Assembly (NCBI RefSeq): GCF_019279795.1
Contig: NC_056749.1
Span: forward strand, 579,387,506-579,451,505
Reading direction: 5' to 3'
DNA: 64,000 nt
Origin: Protopterus annectens
Lineage: Eukaryota; Chordata; Ceratodontiformes; Protopteridae
Position 1 is the stretch's first letter, and each line of letters starts with the position of its first letter. Below are positions 1 through 11,554 of the stretch, piece by piece. The notes beneath the pieces are model-generated. The model made no database searches. It was given only the letters and a program-made list of their open reading frames with translations, and was not told the origin of the DNA. The translations under genes and the position numbers were made by a program.

Positions 1-1743
1 TGGCTATACATGTATATACATATGTGTTGCTTTATTGTCACTGCTTTGTTTGTTATTAATTTATAGGCCTAACATTATAAAAAAATCAGTAAATCCAGAA
101 AGAGCAGAACTAAAAATGAATGTGAAAATCATAGTCCTATGACAATGGAAATAAGGCAGATGCTTTACACACAAGTGACAAAGACGAGTGATGCTTATCA
201 GTAGCTATAGGTATAGCTGTTATATTCGGACTTTGGATCTCTGGCCCTGAGGACGTTATCCAGCTCATTGTTTCATACAAGCAAAAGTTCTGGAGATGCC
301 TTAGCTGGTAAATGTTACATCTACAATTCAAAGATTATTGGAATACATTTTTTATTGTATGACTCCTCAGTTTGTTATTGGACTACATCTTATTGTTTGA
401 TGGAAATATTGTATATAGTTATTTAATTTTACTTAACTGTTATTTCATGTTTTATCCTGCTAGCAACATATCTGCAGTGCATTTAATATGTTACAATTGA
501 TTATTCTTGCTTACTTTTTTCAATTCATAATGACTATTGATGATTGATACAATGTAATGAGCTCAGTTTAACATTGCATCACTATTTATGCTTTAGTAAA
601 TTATTGTTTTGAAAAAAAAAATCATAGCACTGTGACTAAATTAAAGCACCTGAGAGGTAAGACTACATTTGTATATGAATGGGCAGGTATGGGAATATAC
701 CCAAATCAATACTGTACAGTTGGAGGTTGCACCAATAAATCAGAGAGTCATTTCAATGTGACTGCAAGCTGTGGAAAGCATTCAGCCTTCTTAGAACAAA
801 ATGGGAACTGTGCTTGAGAGGACACCACCTATTTACTCTATACTACTACTGGAAGACTTTTGTGCTTAAAGGCAGAAGAAGAAATGTGATTGGGAGGCAT
901 GGCTTAAATAGTACCAGAACATCTTCAGTCATATGCCAATGGTTTTCTATGCAGTCATGTCATCAGCCCTGAGACACATTTTCTGGGCACTGAGTTGTCA
1001 ACTGACAGGCTCTTGGTGGAGAATTAAATGAGAGCTGGACATGTTGATCGACAGACCAGGACCCCAAACACAAAGTCGTGACATACTGCGAATGCCCAGC
1101 AAGTACTTCTGTGTGGAATTAATTCATCTTCAGCTTCTGGAAGAGCTTCAATTAATTCATCTTCAGCTTCTGGAAGAGCTTCTCTCATGTAGCAGAGGAG
1201 GTTGCAGATGCGCAGTCTGACTGGACCTTATTCAACGTATGAGTACATGACAGGATGACAAAAACTAGTGGCTAAAAGGTAGCTGAAGCTAGTCATGGTG
1301 GCAACACTAGGACCTTATGGTGCACACCAGCAGTAAGGGAAACCATCAAGTTAAAAAAGAGGCCTTCTATGTAATGCTATCAGAAAAGTATCCAAATCTG
1401 CCTGAGAAGTATTGAAAAGAAAAGATATCAGCACATGAGGCTGTCACTGAAGTAAATGCCTGACTGTGGCAATAGTCTGATGAGGCAATTGAGAATAACT
1501 AGAAGCAGCCTTAAAGATGCTCAGGGGAAAATGTCTGGTGAATTAGGGTTGAGCATTTTCATATGTGGGATTATCATTTCCCAGGTTGTTCTGAGCAAAG
1601 GCAAAGAAATCATGATTGAACCCCATTCCCATTTAAAAAATAGGAGAAGAGTTTGTATTTTAGCTATGTAAGGGCTTGTGGCCTTCAGCTTTCCTGGGTA
1701 AGCCTGTGCTAGTGTGGTGAAAAGGAGACTTTGATGATAATAC
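1..1743. other. Non-coding DNA, no recognised gene
   Basis: AT-rich sequence with stop codons in all frames and no ORF above about 75 codons. I recognise no transposon domain, tRNA-like box or exon. The only internal structure seen is a perfect 33-bp tandem duplication at 1117-1182. Confidence 0.6.
1117..1182. repeat. Perfect 2 x 33-bp tandem duplication
   Basis: Two adjacent identical 33-bp units (1117-1149 and 1150-1182), each beginning AATTAATTCATC and ending GGAAGAGCTTC. No further units flank them, so this looks like a single recent slippage or duplication event and not a satellite. Confidence 0.9.
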
Positions 1744-1985
1744 ATGGATGGCGTAGCAGTAGCGTTGTTGTCTCACAGCAAGAGGTTCTCAGGTTCGATT
1801 CTTGGCTGGAGTGCCTTCTGTGCAGAGTCTGAATGTCCTCCCTGCATTCATGTGGGTTTCCTCCAGGTGCTCTGGTTTCCTCCCACATTCAAAGACATGC
1901 ATTTGGAGCATTTCTCCCCAGGCTTCTGTTGAAAAATGGCTACATTCCAAGACGGACTTTCCTGGTTAACAAATAAAACACAATA
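1744..1985 (+). mobile_element. V-SINE (tRNA-headed, L2-type tail)
   Basis: The head looks like a tRNA-derived pol III promoter, with an A-box-like GGCGTAGCAGTAGCG near 1750 and a B-box GGTTCGATTCT at 1792. The middle, about 1830-1899, carries the conserved V-SINE central domain, recognisable from TGTGGGTTTCCTCCAGGTG and GGTTTCCTCCCAC and ending in CAAAGACATGC. The tail from about 1900 (GGAGCATTTCTCCCCAGGC, then CCTGGTTAACAAATAAAA) matches the 3' ends of the L2-like LINEs at 21,069, 28,854, 50,209 and 50,650. It was therefore probably mobilised by an L2-type reverse transcriptase. V-SINEs are known from lampreys, sharks, bony fishes and lungfish. Confidence 0.88.
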
Positions 1986-2883
1986 ATGTACAAATAAAAA
2001 TTAAATAATTGAACCTCTGATTCAGTACAATCAGTACAGAATCTGAACAGTGGACCAACAGAGCAACCTTTTGCCCCTGCACAGCCACTGAAAGGATCAA
2101 AGGAATTCAAAAAAATGTGTGCTTTGTGGCACTATAGAAAGCATGCAGCTGTGAGCGTGAGAATGCTTTGCAGGAGATGCTACAATGGCAAAAGATCTCA
2201 GATGCCATTCAGTCAGGGGAGGCATGCTGCAGGAAGCAACTGAATAGGTGGGGCCAACCAGGGCCAAATCATGGCCAAATGGAGCCCTAGGCAGGATAAT
2301 GAATCAGTGCTCTGCAGCCAGGTCCCCCATAGCTATGCTAATATCCCATTACTTGGCCATCTTTCCCTAATTATCATACACACTGTTCTAACCTGTCAGT
2401 GTGCACACTATTTTCTTCTTTACTTCTACAAGGATTACAGAAATTTGGATTTAATTTAAAACTTTTATTTCAGATTTAATAACACAAACACTGATAGCCA
2501 TTTGCTAAACAAAACAATGCAGTCTCACAATGACAACAGTAAACATCTCTGCCTGTGAAACTTACATTCAGTAAACTGTATTAAAGCCCACATTCATAGA
2601 AAATGCATTTGGCCAGAGGTGGATAAGGTGTACCTTTGGGCTGTTCTCAAATCATGGGCTACTATTATGTGCTATAAATGACACTGACAGACTGTAATCC
2701 TTAAGAATTTACAAAAAAAAAAAAAAAGAAGAAGAAAGAATTTACAAAAAAAAAGAAGAAAGAAAATTAAAGGAAATCTGGCAGTTATTGTGGTGGTTTA
2801 TGGCACTTGTTTGCCCATAATTAAGACTAGGGTTTGACTTTGAGCAAAGTCACTTAACTAGACAGTGTCACTAACTAGATCAT
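1986..2883. other. Non-coding DNA with A-rich tract
   Basis: No coding signal. An A-rich/GAA-rich stretch lies at about 2711-2763. A weak CORE-SINE-like string (TGAGCAAAGTCACTTAAC near 2840) suggests a decayed MIR-type SINE, but no boxes or boundaries are clear. Confidence 0.4.
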
Positions 2884-2911
2884 TTCACACACACACACAC
2901 GCACACGCACG

Positions 2912-2964
<53 letters not shown>

Positions 2965-2978
2965 GCACACACACACAC
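2884..2978. repeat. (CA)n microsatellite
   Basis: Dinucleotide CA run with a few CACG interruptions, roughly 45 units. Confidence 0.97.
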
Positions 2979-4974
2979 CTTAAGGTATGCATTTACTCAG
3001 GTTCTGTTCTGTACTTGTGTGCAATTTTTTAGCAATGGAAGTTGCACTCCTCCAAATCTATTACTGTGTGGATATCTTAAATCTTTCTTGATTTCTAATG
3101 GGGCAGGTTTCTGGGGCTTGCTGTGTTGACTGAACTTGGTATGCTGTGTCTCCCACAAGATGCCGGAGCTGTGTCTCCTGCAAGGTCCTAATGCTGGTAC
3201 TGTGTGGTGACAGAAATCAGTGTGCTGTGCGTCCTGCAAGGTCTTAATGCTGGTGGTGAGTTGGGTTTTACTTTTTTTATTTGCAGGAGATTTCAGGGCT
3301 CGCTAGTCTGCACAGGCCCTAGGCAACTGCCTAGGTCAACTAGTGCTGGATCTGTCTCTGGAGCCAACCAAAAAGAGGATGCTTCTACATGAGGACAAGG
3401 TCAACTTTTAACATAATCACAGTCTTAAAATACACCACTACACATCATAACCTTCTTAATTTACTAACACATTTTAACTATGAGCTGAGCATAGCTGGAC
3501 TTCATCTAGTCTGGGAATGGCCTAAATCTTGAAATCAAAAGAGTGACTGAAACTTTAGTAGAAGAAATTCATTAAATACATATGCCACACCAAAGAACTC
3601 TACATGTCATATAATATTTAAGTTTGTTACAAAATTTAAACTATAAAAAAACATAAACATATGACAACTGAGTAATTCAGCTGTTTCTGCTATAAAAGCT
3701 GCAAACTTGTAAATGAGAGACAATGTTGACTGGTATATAATAGCCTATTTGCTATAAATTTGATATTAAGTACTATGCCATGTTGAATTCACATGGACAT
3801 CTTATACAGTACACCTTTAACACTTTGATGGTTGACTTACCCCTGTGTTGTACTGTACTGCTCATATCTGTCTTTGAGTTAACAAATTACTGACAAAAGC
3901 TATATTGCAGATGAATTATAAATACTGTGTATCAGCAAGTCTGCAGTTGTAAGATAAAAAAAACAGATAAGTGGAGGATAACTTAACTGAGGTCAGCAAA
4001 CCTTGATTACTTGCCTGTACTTCAAGAAGTGTTTCCTCTGAATCCAGTGCCATGCAGGCAAATATAAGTTCTAAAAGTGCTTTATTGCACTTGTTTTTCA
4101 CTGCTTAATTGATTGCTGTTAATATTTTGTAATTTTCTAAGCATTTAATGTGCATTTTTGCTACAAATCACCTTTTTCCCTTTACTGTTTGGTACTTGAA
4201 CTTTTTTTGTTTTGTAACTCCCTATAGAGGGGTAATTTTTGTAAGGAATAAGTCGTTTGTTGCTGCACTGCACTTGAGGATCCTTTTTTGCTGTGCTTTT
4301 ACATTAAGAGGACTAAAGTCATCCATCTTGTGGAAGAAGGTGTTTGCCTGGTCTATCTGACCTGGGAACCACTCCAGAGAGGTTCAAAATGTAGTAGTTT
4401 TATTGGTCAGAGGGCTCAGGAGTTAAAGAACTTTCATTTTTGCCCATATAAGTTAGACTTGTTTGTATGGAGCTGCTCACCATGCAGCAGCTATTGGCAG
4501 CACCCTGTACAGATGCAACCAACTGGACAGTTAGGTTTATCTATAAAACTAGTACTACGACTATAACCTGTAATTTAGTGAACATTTATGCAGAGTTAAG
4601 CTCAGAGTAGCTCGCTTGTGCATCAGATAGCACTAATACCATATCCTAGCACTACTCAACCCTAGTCCCTAACCTTAAAGAACACCATAGGAGAATTGTG
4701 TAAAACCTAGTCCTCAAACAGTAATAGTACCCCCCCCCCCCTCAGTATAGGTCTGGACAACATGGATGTGCAATTTCCAAGTGTTTCTGTAGCCATCTTG
4801 GGAGATATGGACATCCTGAGACAATGTAGCAATCATCTCATGTTCACAGACAACCTTTTAATCCTTACTGCAAATACATAGCTTCATTGGATACAATAAT
4901 CTTGGTTGCAAACAAGGTTGTCAAGAACACACACACTACATCCACCACATAAACTGTCCAAAACACACATAGAC
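2979..4974. other. Non-coding DNA, no recognised gene
   Basis: Only short chance ORFs. Around 3160-3260 a phrase containing CCTGCAAGGTC and AATGCTGGT occurs twice about 60 bp apart, a degenerate short tandem repeat. A C10 homopolymer lies at about 4731-4741. Nothing else is recognisable. Confidence 0.5.
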
Positions 4975-5303
4975 CATCTTATGCTGAGGCACTAAAAAGC
5001 AATCTCCCCAAAACTCGAAGGCCTCCTAAGTCTGCAAGCAGCAATCCCTATCCTCTGTAATCTCTATAGCACACACCAAAAATAACACCAAACTGCACAC
5101 CAAAACCCACACCCAATGAACTCCCAAAAACAAAGCCCATAAAACAAGCAAGCAATTTATCCAGCACTCTTGTCATAGGGGACTCCACTGTATGACACAA
5201 AGAAGCTCCGCTCACCAGACTGGACAAGGGGAATATTACAGTCAGTTGCTTATCTGGAGCCAGGATCCACCACACACACACTCTCAAGTCTTTGCACGGT
5301 AGC
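4975..5303 (+). pseudogene. CR1-type LINE ORF1 fragment (esterase GDS block)
   Basis: Reading the plus strand at about 5170-5300 gives a stretch with IGDSTV followed by HKEAPLTRLDKG and then RIHH. The better-preserved CR1 ORF1 on the minus strand at 24,600-24,740 has the equivalent IGDSIV, HTDVPFTRLNK and RIHH. GDS is block I of SGNH/GDSL-type esterases, a domain known from CR1 ORF1. The fragment has an in-frame stop after GDSTV and no downstream RT. It is a short dead LINE piece. Confidence 0.6.
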
Positions 5304-5427
5304 ATGTTTTTAAAATTAAAAGCAAATTACAGATGAAAATGTGTTGTAAGTTGGCTATATTACACTAATTATATTATTATATTATTTTATTATAAAAGAG
5401 AAATCTAATTATTTTTTATGTAATTTC

Positions 5428-5429
<2 letters not shown>

Positions 5430-5487
<58 letters not shown>

Positions 5488-5490
5488 TAT
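5430..5490. repeat. (TA)n microsatellite
   Basis: About 27 uninterrupted AT dinucleotides followed by ATAAATATATAC. Confidence 0.97.
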
Positions 5491-7410
5491 ACTTTTATTG
5501 TGAGTGATTAATTTGTATGATGTTGCATTTATCATTGTGGTTGTATTGTTTTTAAGTGGTTGGTCAAGGTTTTGGTTAGTTATGGTTATATTAAGGATGG
5601 TTTAGTTTTTGTCCCATTGTAGGTGAGGCGATTTGTTTTATTCATTATGTAATATATACCTATAGCCCGACATCGCTTAGTTGTTGAGCTTTATTGTTGT
5701 TTTTTGTTTTTTTATTTTGATATTTGATTATATTTAGATGGTATCAATGTTCAGGCTGTCTTTTTTGAAGTTGTATGAGATAGTTTGGAAGTTTAGTAGT
5801 AGAATTGTGTTTTTATGGTTGTACTTGTTATGTTTTATGTTTTCTTTAAGGGTATTGTTGTTCAAATCACAATATGTGATTTTATTGGTATATCATTAAC
5901 CAATCCAATGCCATGGTTAAGAATGGATGTATCATCTTTTTTCCTATTTAATATTCATTAGGGTTTTGATAGCGATTGGTTGTTAATTTTAATGTTGTTG
6001 TTTATTGGTTATTGACAGCGATTGGCTGTCACTGTTAATATCATTCTCTGATTGGTTTTAATTACATTGGTTTAAATGAAATTATTCTTGATTGGATAGT
6101 GTATTTTCTGTTTTAGAGTAAGGTCATTGGTGATTATTTCGCTATATGATATGTGATTGGTTATAATTGTTCATTATTAGTTGCACATTATATATAATGG
6201 TAGGGTTTTTAATTATTAATTTGTGATAGGAAATATGAATTTATAATTTAATAGATTTAAGTTTAATGTGTTTAATAAGCCTGTTTGGCGAGTTTTAGGT
6301 ACACTAATATTTGCGTCGTATGAGACATGGGGTGTTGACTAACAACACTACACGATATAGGCGCATTTGTGTTTTTGTGCAATAACAATATATTGGTGGC
6401 CTTTGAGCCATTATTTTGGATGTGCAATTAAAAGCCTGTTTATAAAAGATCTGTATTAGCTCTTATTTAACAAATTTGAACTTGTAGTTATATTTACAAG
6501 CATATAAATTTAAGCCCAACTTTATTAACAAATTTGTTCATTTTAGGCACACTGATATTCGAGCAGTACCAAAGGTGGGGTATTGGTTAAATAATATCAT
6601 GGCTAATAGATGTTATATGTGCCCTTGTTATTCTAAACAACACATTGTCAGCCTTTGGGCTGTCATTATGAATGTGTGGATGAGGGTTTGTTTGACAGAG
6701 TTTGGTGTCATTAATATACATACTGTATGGATGTATATATGAAGGATTGCAGAACTAGCCAAATGATGATCCTTAATGCTGATATCTCAATTTTTACTAT
6801 TGTATGATTTAACTGTTTTTAAAATATGAATTATATGTGTAGGTTTTTTGTTTCCTGATTATATAAATTAATGTAATTCTATTGGATTAAATAGTGTAAG
6901 TGTGTGAAAATAAGTGCTTTGATTGGTCAAAATACTTTGAAAATTGATTGGATCGGGGATGCTTAATTATAGCCTGCTATTCAATTAAGTCAATTAAATA
7001 ATATCATGGCTAATAGATGTTATATGTGCCCTTGTTATTGTCAGCCTTTGGGCTGTCATCATACTGTATGGGATGTATATATGAAGGATTGCAGAATGCT
7101 GATATCTCAATTTTTACTATTGTATGATTTAACTGCTTTTAAAATATGAATTATATGTGTAGGTTTTTTGTTTCCTGATTATATAAATTAATGTAATTCT
7201 ATTGGATTAAATAGTGTAAGTGTGTGAAAATAAGTGCTTTGATTGGTCAAAATACTTTGAAAATTGATTGGATCGGGGATGCTTAATTATAGCCTGTTAT
7301 TCAATTAAGTCACGGATTTCATTGGCTATTTTAAGTAGGTGTGTGTTGATTCTGTTTATTCTTTGGTTATAAGGTTTTTTAAAAGGATGTGCAGTAATGA
7401 ATTGTTTTAT
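5491..7410. other. AT-rich block with many ATTGG (CCAAT-box) motifs
   Basis: No coding capacity. Between about 5890 and 7330 the pentamer ATTGG recurs roughly 16 times on the plus strand, often as GATTGGTT or GATTGGCT. The block ends immediately upstream of a hammerhead-like PLE end at 7411. A PLE 5' flank or promoter region is therefore possible but not shown. Confidence 0.45.
6582..7311. repeat. Imperfect tandem duplication, second unit with three internal deletions
   Basis: Unit 1 (about 6582-6992) and unit 2 (about 6993-7311) share the same order of blocks. They start at AATAATATCATGGC and end at TATTCAATTAAGTCA, and are nearly identical over the last 210 bp. Unit 2 lacks three stretches of about 14, 60 and 22 bp present in unit 1. 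Confidence 0.85.
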
Positions 7411-7470
7411 CTGATGAAGTTTCATTATTTGCGGGACAAAATCCTTTGTGTGCGAATAAAGGGATATGTT
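7411..7470 (+). ncRNA. Decayed hammerhead-like motif of a PLE terminus
   Basis: CTGATGA at 7411-7417 is followed by one A and then a 5-bp hairpin (GTTTC with GGGAC, two G-U wobbles). Next comes AAAA (7438-7441) where functional copies have GAAA. The downstream GCGCTT box has decayed to TCCTTTG. The order matches the intact copies at 25,415 and 18,853. Sequence to about 7620 is probably the rest of the PLE remnant. Confidence 0.5.
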
Positions 7471-7639
7471 GTTTGCAACAGTGTTTTTTTTTATTCATTT
7501 TTAAAAGAAGATTTATTGGCGTTCTACTGTTCCAGCAGTGGAGGAAGTCCTATGTGTTCGCACTTTTGATTTATTTGTGGTTTATCAATTTTTTTGGGTC
7601 TCTGGTATGTTTTGTTGTACTCCTAATCTTACCAGGGTA

Positions 7640-8785
7640 TATAACAAAAGTAAAAACAAGTCATGACCAAAATCAGAAAAGGCAACTCCCATAATGACAA
7701 GATCTCACTAATTAAACTAAACAGGAAATTAAGAGGATTAATTAAATCCAACCAGACCAATTATGAGGTCAAGACAGCCTTTCAGGGTAAAGACAACCAA
7801 AAGGTCTTCAACAGCTATGTCCAAAACCTCAAAGATTACACGCAGGAGTGTGCTAAACTGATAGTAAATGGTACCACCTTCAGTGAGCAGAGTGGCATAG
7901 CAAATCTGCTGGCTGACAAATTCAGCTCAAACTTCAGCCCCTTACACTCCACCCCTGCCACTCCCCAGGAAATCCCTACTAGCATAACCCTTCCAACAAT
8001 TAGCAAGAAGCGTCTCATGGAGGCATTCCTTAAGGTCAAAAACATAGCTTCAGTGGGGCCCAACAATATCTCATTGTGTCTCCTAAACAGCCTGAAACAT
8101 GACCTATCAGGACCACTTGAGTCACTTTTCAATTACAGCCTCAAAACAGGTTATGGACCAAGGGAATGGAAGATGGCAATGTTTATCTCTCTTCACAAGG
8201 ATGGACCATCAACTGACCCTGGAAACTACAGTCACATTAGCCTGACTAGACTAATATGCAAATTATCATGGAAATAATCAACATAAACATTGGCAACCTA
8301 CAGACAGTGGACTCATCCAGTTTGGTTTTGTCAAGGGCAGGTCATGCCTACTTAACCTGAACTCAAGGCAAAGGATGAAGGGAAAATGGTGCACTCCACC
8401 TACCTAGATCTGGCTAAGACATTCAATACAATATGCCATTCAAGTATTGTGGATAAACTTATCAACTGAGGCGTAAATTCATATATGTCACTAGATTGCC
8501 AGCTAACTCTCAGATAGAACCCAAGAAGTCTGTATTGGTGAGACCAGCTCCACTAAGAGACAGATCACCAGTGGAGTAGCTGACTTCATGCTTGGCTCAC
8601 TCTTCATTGGCATCTACTTCTCAGAGGTCAAGGCTAATGTCAAGGGCCTCTGGCTCACCAAGTTCACAGACAACTGCAAATTAGGAGCTATCATACATTC
8701 CCCCATGACACCAATATCCTGCAAGGGGTGAAATGCAGACAAATGACTGGTGCCAAAGCCATGGATTAAAACTCAGTGCAAAGAA
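7640..8785 (+). pseudogene. CR1-type LINE reverse transcriptase, 5' part
   Basis: A 204-codon open stretch (7663-8277) translates to the linker between endonuclease and RT plus the first RT motifs. Examples are KLNRKLRGLIKSNQTNYEV, FNSYVQNLKDYTQECAKLI and PREWKMAMFISLHKDG. The same segments occur in the minus-strand CR1 at 22,900-23,480 and the plus-strand CR1 at 53,870. From 8278 the frame is broken repeatedly, but GFVKGRSCLLNL-, DLAKTFNT- and FTDNCKLGAI-like pieces remain. In the last, the FADD catalytic pair is changed to FTDN. The copy is 5'-truncated near 7630 and is split by the MITE at 8794-9136. Confidence 0.85.
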
Positions 8786-8793
8786 GTGCATTA

Positions 8794-9136
8794 GGGTCTA
8801 TATTAGACAATCAAACTTTCAAAAGTTCGGCTGTCATATGGTCGACACCATATGATCCAACTTTTAAAAGATTGAAAACCTAATAAAAAAAATAAACTAC
8901 ACAAATAACCTACCTGAATGTTTTAAGCAGGGGAAATCCCCACTGCACCCCCACACCCCCCACTCTTTAAATATACCAACTCTGAGATCGCACTACAGTG
9001 CAGAAAAGGGAAATCTTCCCATTCCATGCTGTACGGAGATCTCCATCAAAATGTTTGAACTTTCAAAAATTTGATCATATGGTGTCGACCATATGACAGT
9101 CGAACTTTTGAAAGTTCGATCATCTAATATAAACCC
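8794..9136. mobile_element. hAT-like MITE, copy 1 (343 bp)
   Basis: A perfect 8-bp target duplication GTGCATTA flanks the element at 8786-8793 and 9137-9144, and removing the element restores the CR1 reading. Terminal inverted repeats run about 70 bp, starting GGGTCTATATTAGA and ending TCTAATATAAACCC, and contain an internal palindrome CATATGGTCGACACCATATG. The core is non-coding. An 8-bp TSD is characteristic of hAT transposons, but the terminal bases are not the usual CAGGG, so the superfamily is inferred. Relatives lie at 32,954 and 34,027. Confidence 0.9.
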
Positions 9137-9850
9137 GTGCATTATACTGTCTTTTGGGAAAATGTCCACACAGGCAAATTACTCAATTGATAAGACATCC
9201 CTAAGAGTTGACCCAGTAGTCAGAGATCTGGGAACATATGTAGACAGTAATTTGGCCTTTGACCAACACTTAGCCAAGGTGGTAAGAAAAATCAATCTAC
9301 ATTATCTAACTTATAGGTAAGAGTATGGCATCGAGGTCTAAGGAAGTTACAGTATCACTCTACTCAGTCATTATCAGACCCATCATTTGAGTACAATACC
9401 CCCTTTAGCATGTACCCGAACATTCTGGCAAGACAGATGTGTGTCTAAAAGGATCCCCAAGCTCTGGAGTAGGCTCCCCATCCATGTGAAGCAGGGTCCA
9501 TCCCTAACCCTACTCCTACTCCTACTACCTTGACCATTGGACGGGAAATAGTAAATTCATCCTTTGGCTGGCCTACGTGTCTCATATAACCAGAGGCCAA
9601 TAGTAAACATTGCCTAACTAACATTGGATGGGAAATCATAAACTCACACCCAGGGTGTCCACCATGTCTCCTATAGACACTAACATAGTCCCACATAAGC
9701 TTTTAGCAATTCCCTAACATATCCTTCTTAACTAACATATTCCTCCAATTTAGGAGATACAATTGGGTAAGGTTGGTGGCCAGGATTATAAAGGCCCTGC
9801 TGGTCACTAGCCTAGTTTATATCTATGTACCTATAACTGTAAAAGCAGCT
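9137..9850 (+). pseudogene. CR1-type LINE RT C-terminus and 3' UTR
   Basis: Continues the CR1 split by the MITE. Reading gives LSFGKM, then RVDPVVRDLGTYVDSNLAFD and HLAKVVRKINLH, equivalent to VIRDLGTQVDSNLTFDNHISKVVRK in the 20-kb copy. Frameshifts follow. The 3' UTR ends with CTAGCCTAGTTTATATCTATG and a short CTATG-type tail, the same terminus seen in reverse complement at 18,400 and 19,465. Confidence 0.8.
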
Positions 9851-11233
9851 CTTTTTCAGGCTTATGACATTAAAATTATACAGTCTTAAAATATTTATAT
9901 GAAAATGCTCAGACATCTTGTCTCTACTATTTTCTGCAGCTTTACTGGATAAGTATTTTTGTCAGACCACAAATTGACTGCATCAGATCTTTTTTTTTTT
10001 TTTTTTTTGTTCAAGAAAACAGATTTCTCCCTTTTATATGTTTTCTCTGAAATTCCAATGAGCAAGGGAGTGTGGTCCTTAGAACTCAGTGTAGCCAAGC
10101 CAATCACATTAATAATTAATTAGGCTGTAGTAATTTTTTCCAATCCAATGGTTTATCATTGCATCTTAATTAGAATAATTAGCTGAGGTTGGATGTTAGG
10201 CTATGGGAGTTTGCAGGACAATATTCCACTCACTTTATGTAGGAAAGCTAATGGTGAGTGCTGAAATTGACCCGATATTTCTTGAGCAAAAAAGATCTGA
10301 TGAAATCAGTCTGTGACCTGACAAAAGCCTTTATCAAAATTTTAAAATTCTAAGCTCACAAAAGGGAAAGAGTGAACTTAAGCACAATTATCCTCCATTT
10401 GTTTGATTTTAACCTTTAATGTTTTGTCTTTGCTGTAAATCCACATCAGGCTAGTAGGGGTCTTCCTCTCCTGCGGTTTCCATGGACAATCTGATTCATG
10501 GTTATAAAATAAAGGATATACAGCAGTGCACATTTGGCATTCACTCTGATATGCACATATATATGCTAAGTACCAGTAAAGCAAGACTATGGGATTGACA
10601 GCTGACTGCTATACTAACCCAGTGCTGATGGCAAATTTGCTTACATCTCAGCCAGGGCCAAGATTAAGCTTGAGCAGCCCTACATGAACAAGCTGCAGTA
10701 TAATTCTGTCATATGCTACTTTAAAATAATTTATTATCTGAGTCAAGAAATCTTACAATATATTTAAATGTCCTAGTGTATTACAAGTAATTGCTCTCTT
10801 TGCTTATTAAGGTAAATGTGCACAAGAAGTAAAATCTCTAGCCCAGACAAAATAATCTAAGAAATATGATGATATCCTTAAACATTAAAATAAGTCACAT
10901 ACCCACACTGTGATAAAATCTAGTTTGTTGTAATGTGAAACTAACTTGTTACTATAACAAATAATAAATGTGCCTTTCATCTCTGGAGTACCTGCTTCAT
11001 CCCATAGCAGCTGCCTTTTAAATAAAACAAAGTCATTCTGCAAATCGAGTGAAGAAAGTTCACATTTTTTGGCCATCCACTGGAGTCTAGGAACAAATCA
11101 GACAAAGATACACATTTGGACTGCTTGGTGTGTCTCATGTAATTGCTGAGTGATGGCATTAGTAATCAGTTCAGAAACATACCGTAATTGAAATCCATCG
11201 AACACTGCCTGAAAGGATGTGTCTTTGTGTATT
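9851..11233. other. Non-coding DNA, no recognised gene
   Basis: AT-rich, with a T18 run near 9991-10008. Small ORFs here show no family resemblance I can name. Confidence 0.5.
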
Positions 11234-11554
11234 CATACCTCTCAACTGTAAAGATTTAAGCAAAATGTCCAGATTTTTGCCTCATATTTTTGGTCCGGAT
11301 TTCATAAAATTGTGTTTTTCTGGCAAGTTAGTGGCAAATCATTAAAGGTTGAAGTTAGAAAATAATGATAGACGTTTGAGTTTCAGACTTCATACCCATC
11401 AGAAAATTCATGTTAATCCAAAACCTGTTATTCTATCAACTTTCTAAGTTTGTATGAGCAATATTTAAAACTTATCTCTATTTTTGAGCCTTTGTCCCAC
11501 TTTTATATATATGGCTTTGTCCAGATTTCTTGCTCTAAGAGGTTGGGAGGTATG
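11234..11554 (+). mobile_element. Non-autonomous DNA transposon, CATACCTCTC family, copy 1
   Basis: About 321 bp bounded by short inverted ends, CATACCTCTCAAC at the left and GTTGGGAGGTATG at the right, just inside a CTAAGAG motif. The interior has repeated CCAGATTT phrases and no ORF. A second copy at 17,154 aligns along its whole length and a third lies reversed at 37,822. The target duplication is unclear here but is about 8 bp in copy 2. Confidence 0.8.

Noticed and set aside
1744-1805. A functional tRNA gene
   Set aside because: It has A- and B-box-like sequences but is fused to the V-SINE body and lacks a complete cloverleaf; it is a SINE head.
5048-5305. 85-codon minus-strand ORF with Gly/Val/Phe-rich end
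   Set aside because: It is the antisense of a CR1 ORF1 fragment whose meaningful reading (IGDS) is on the plus strand.
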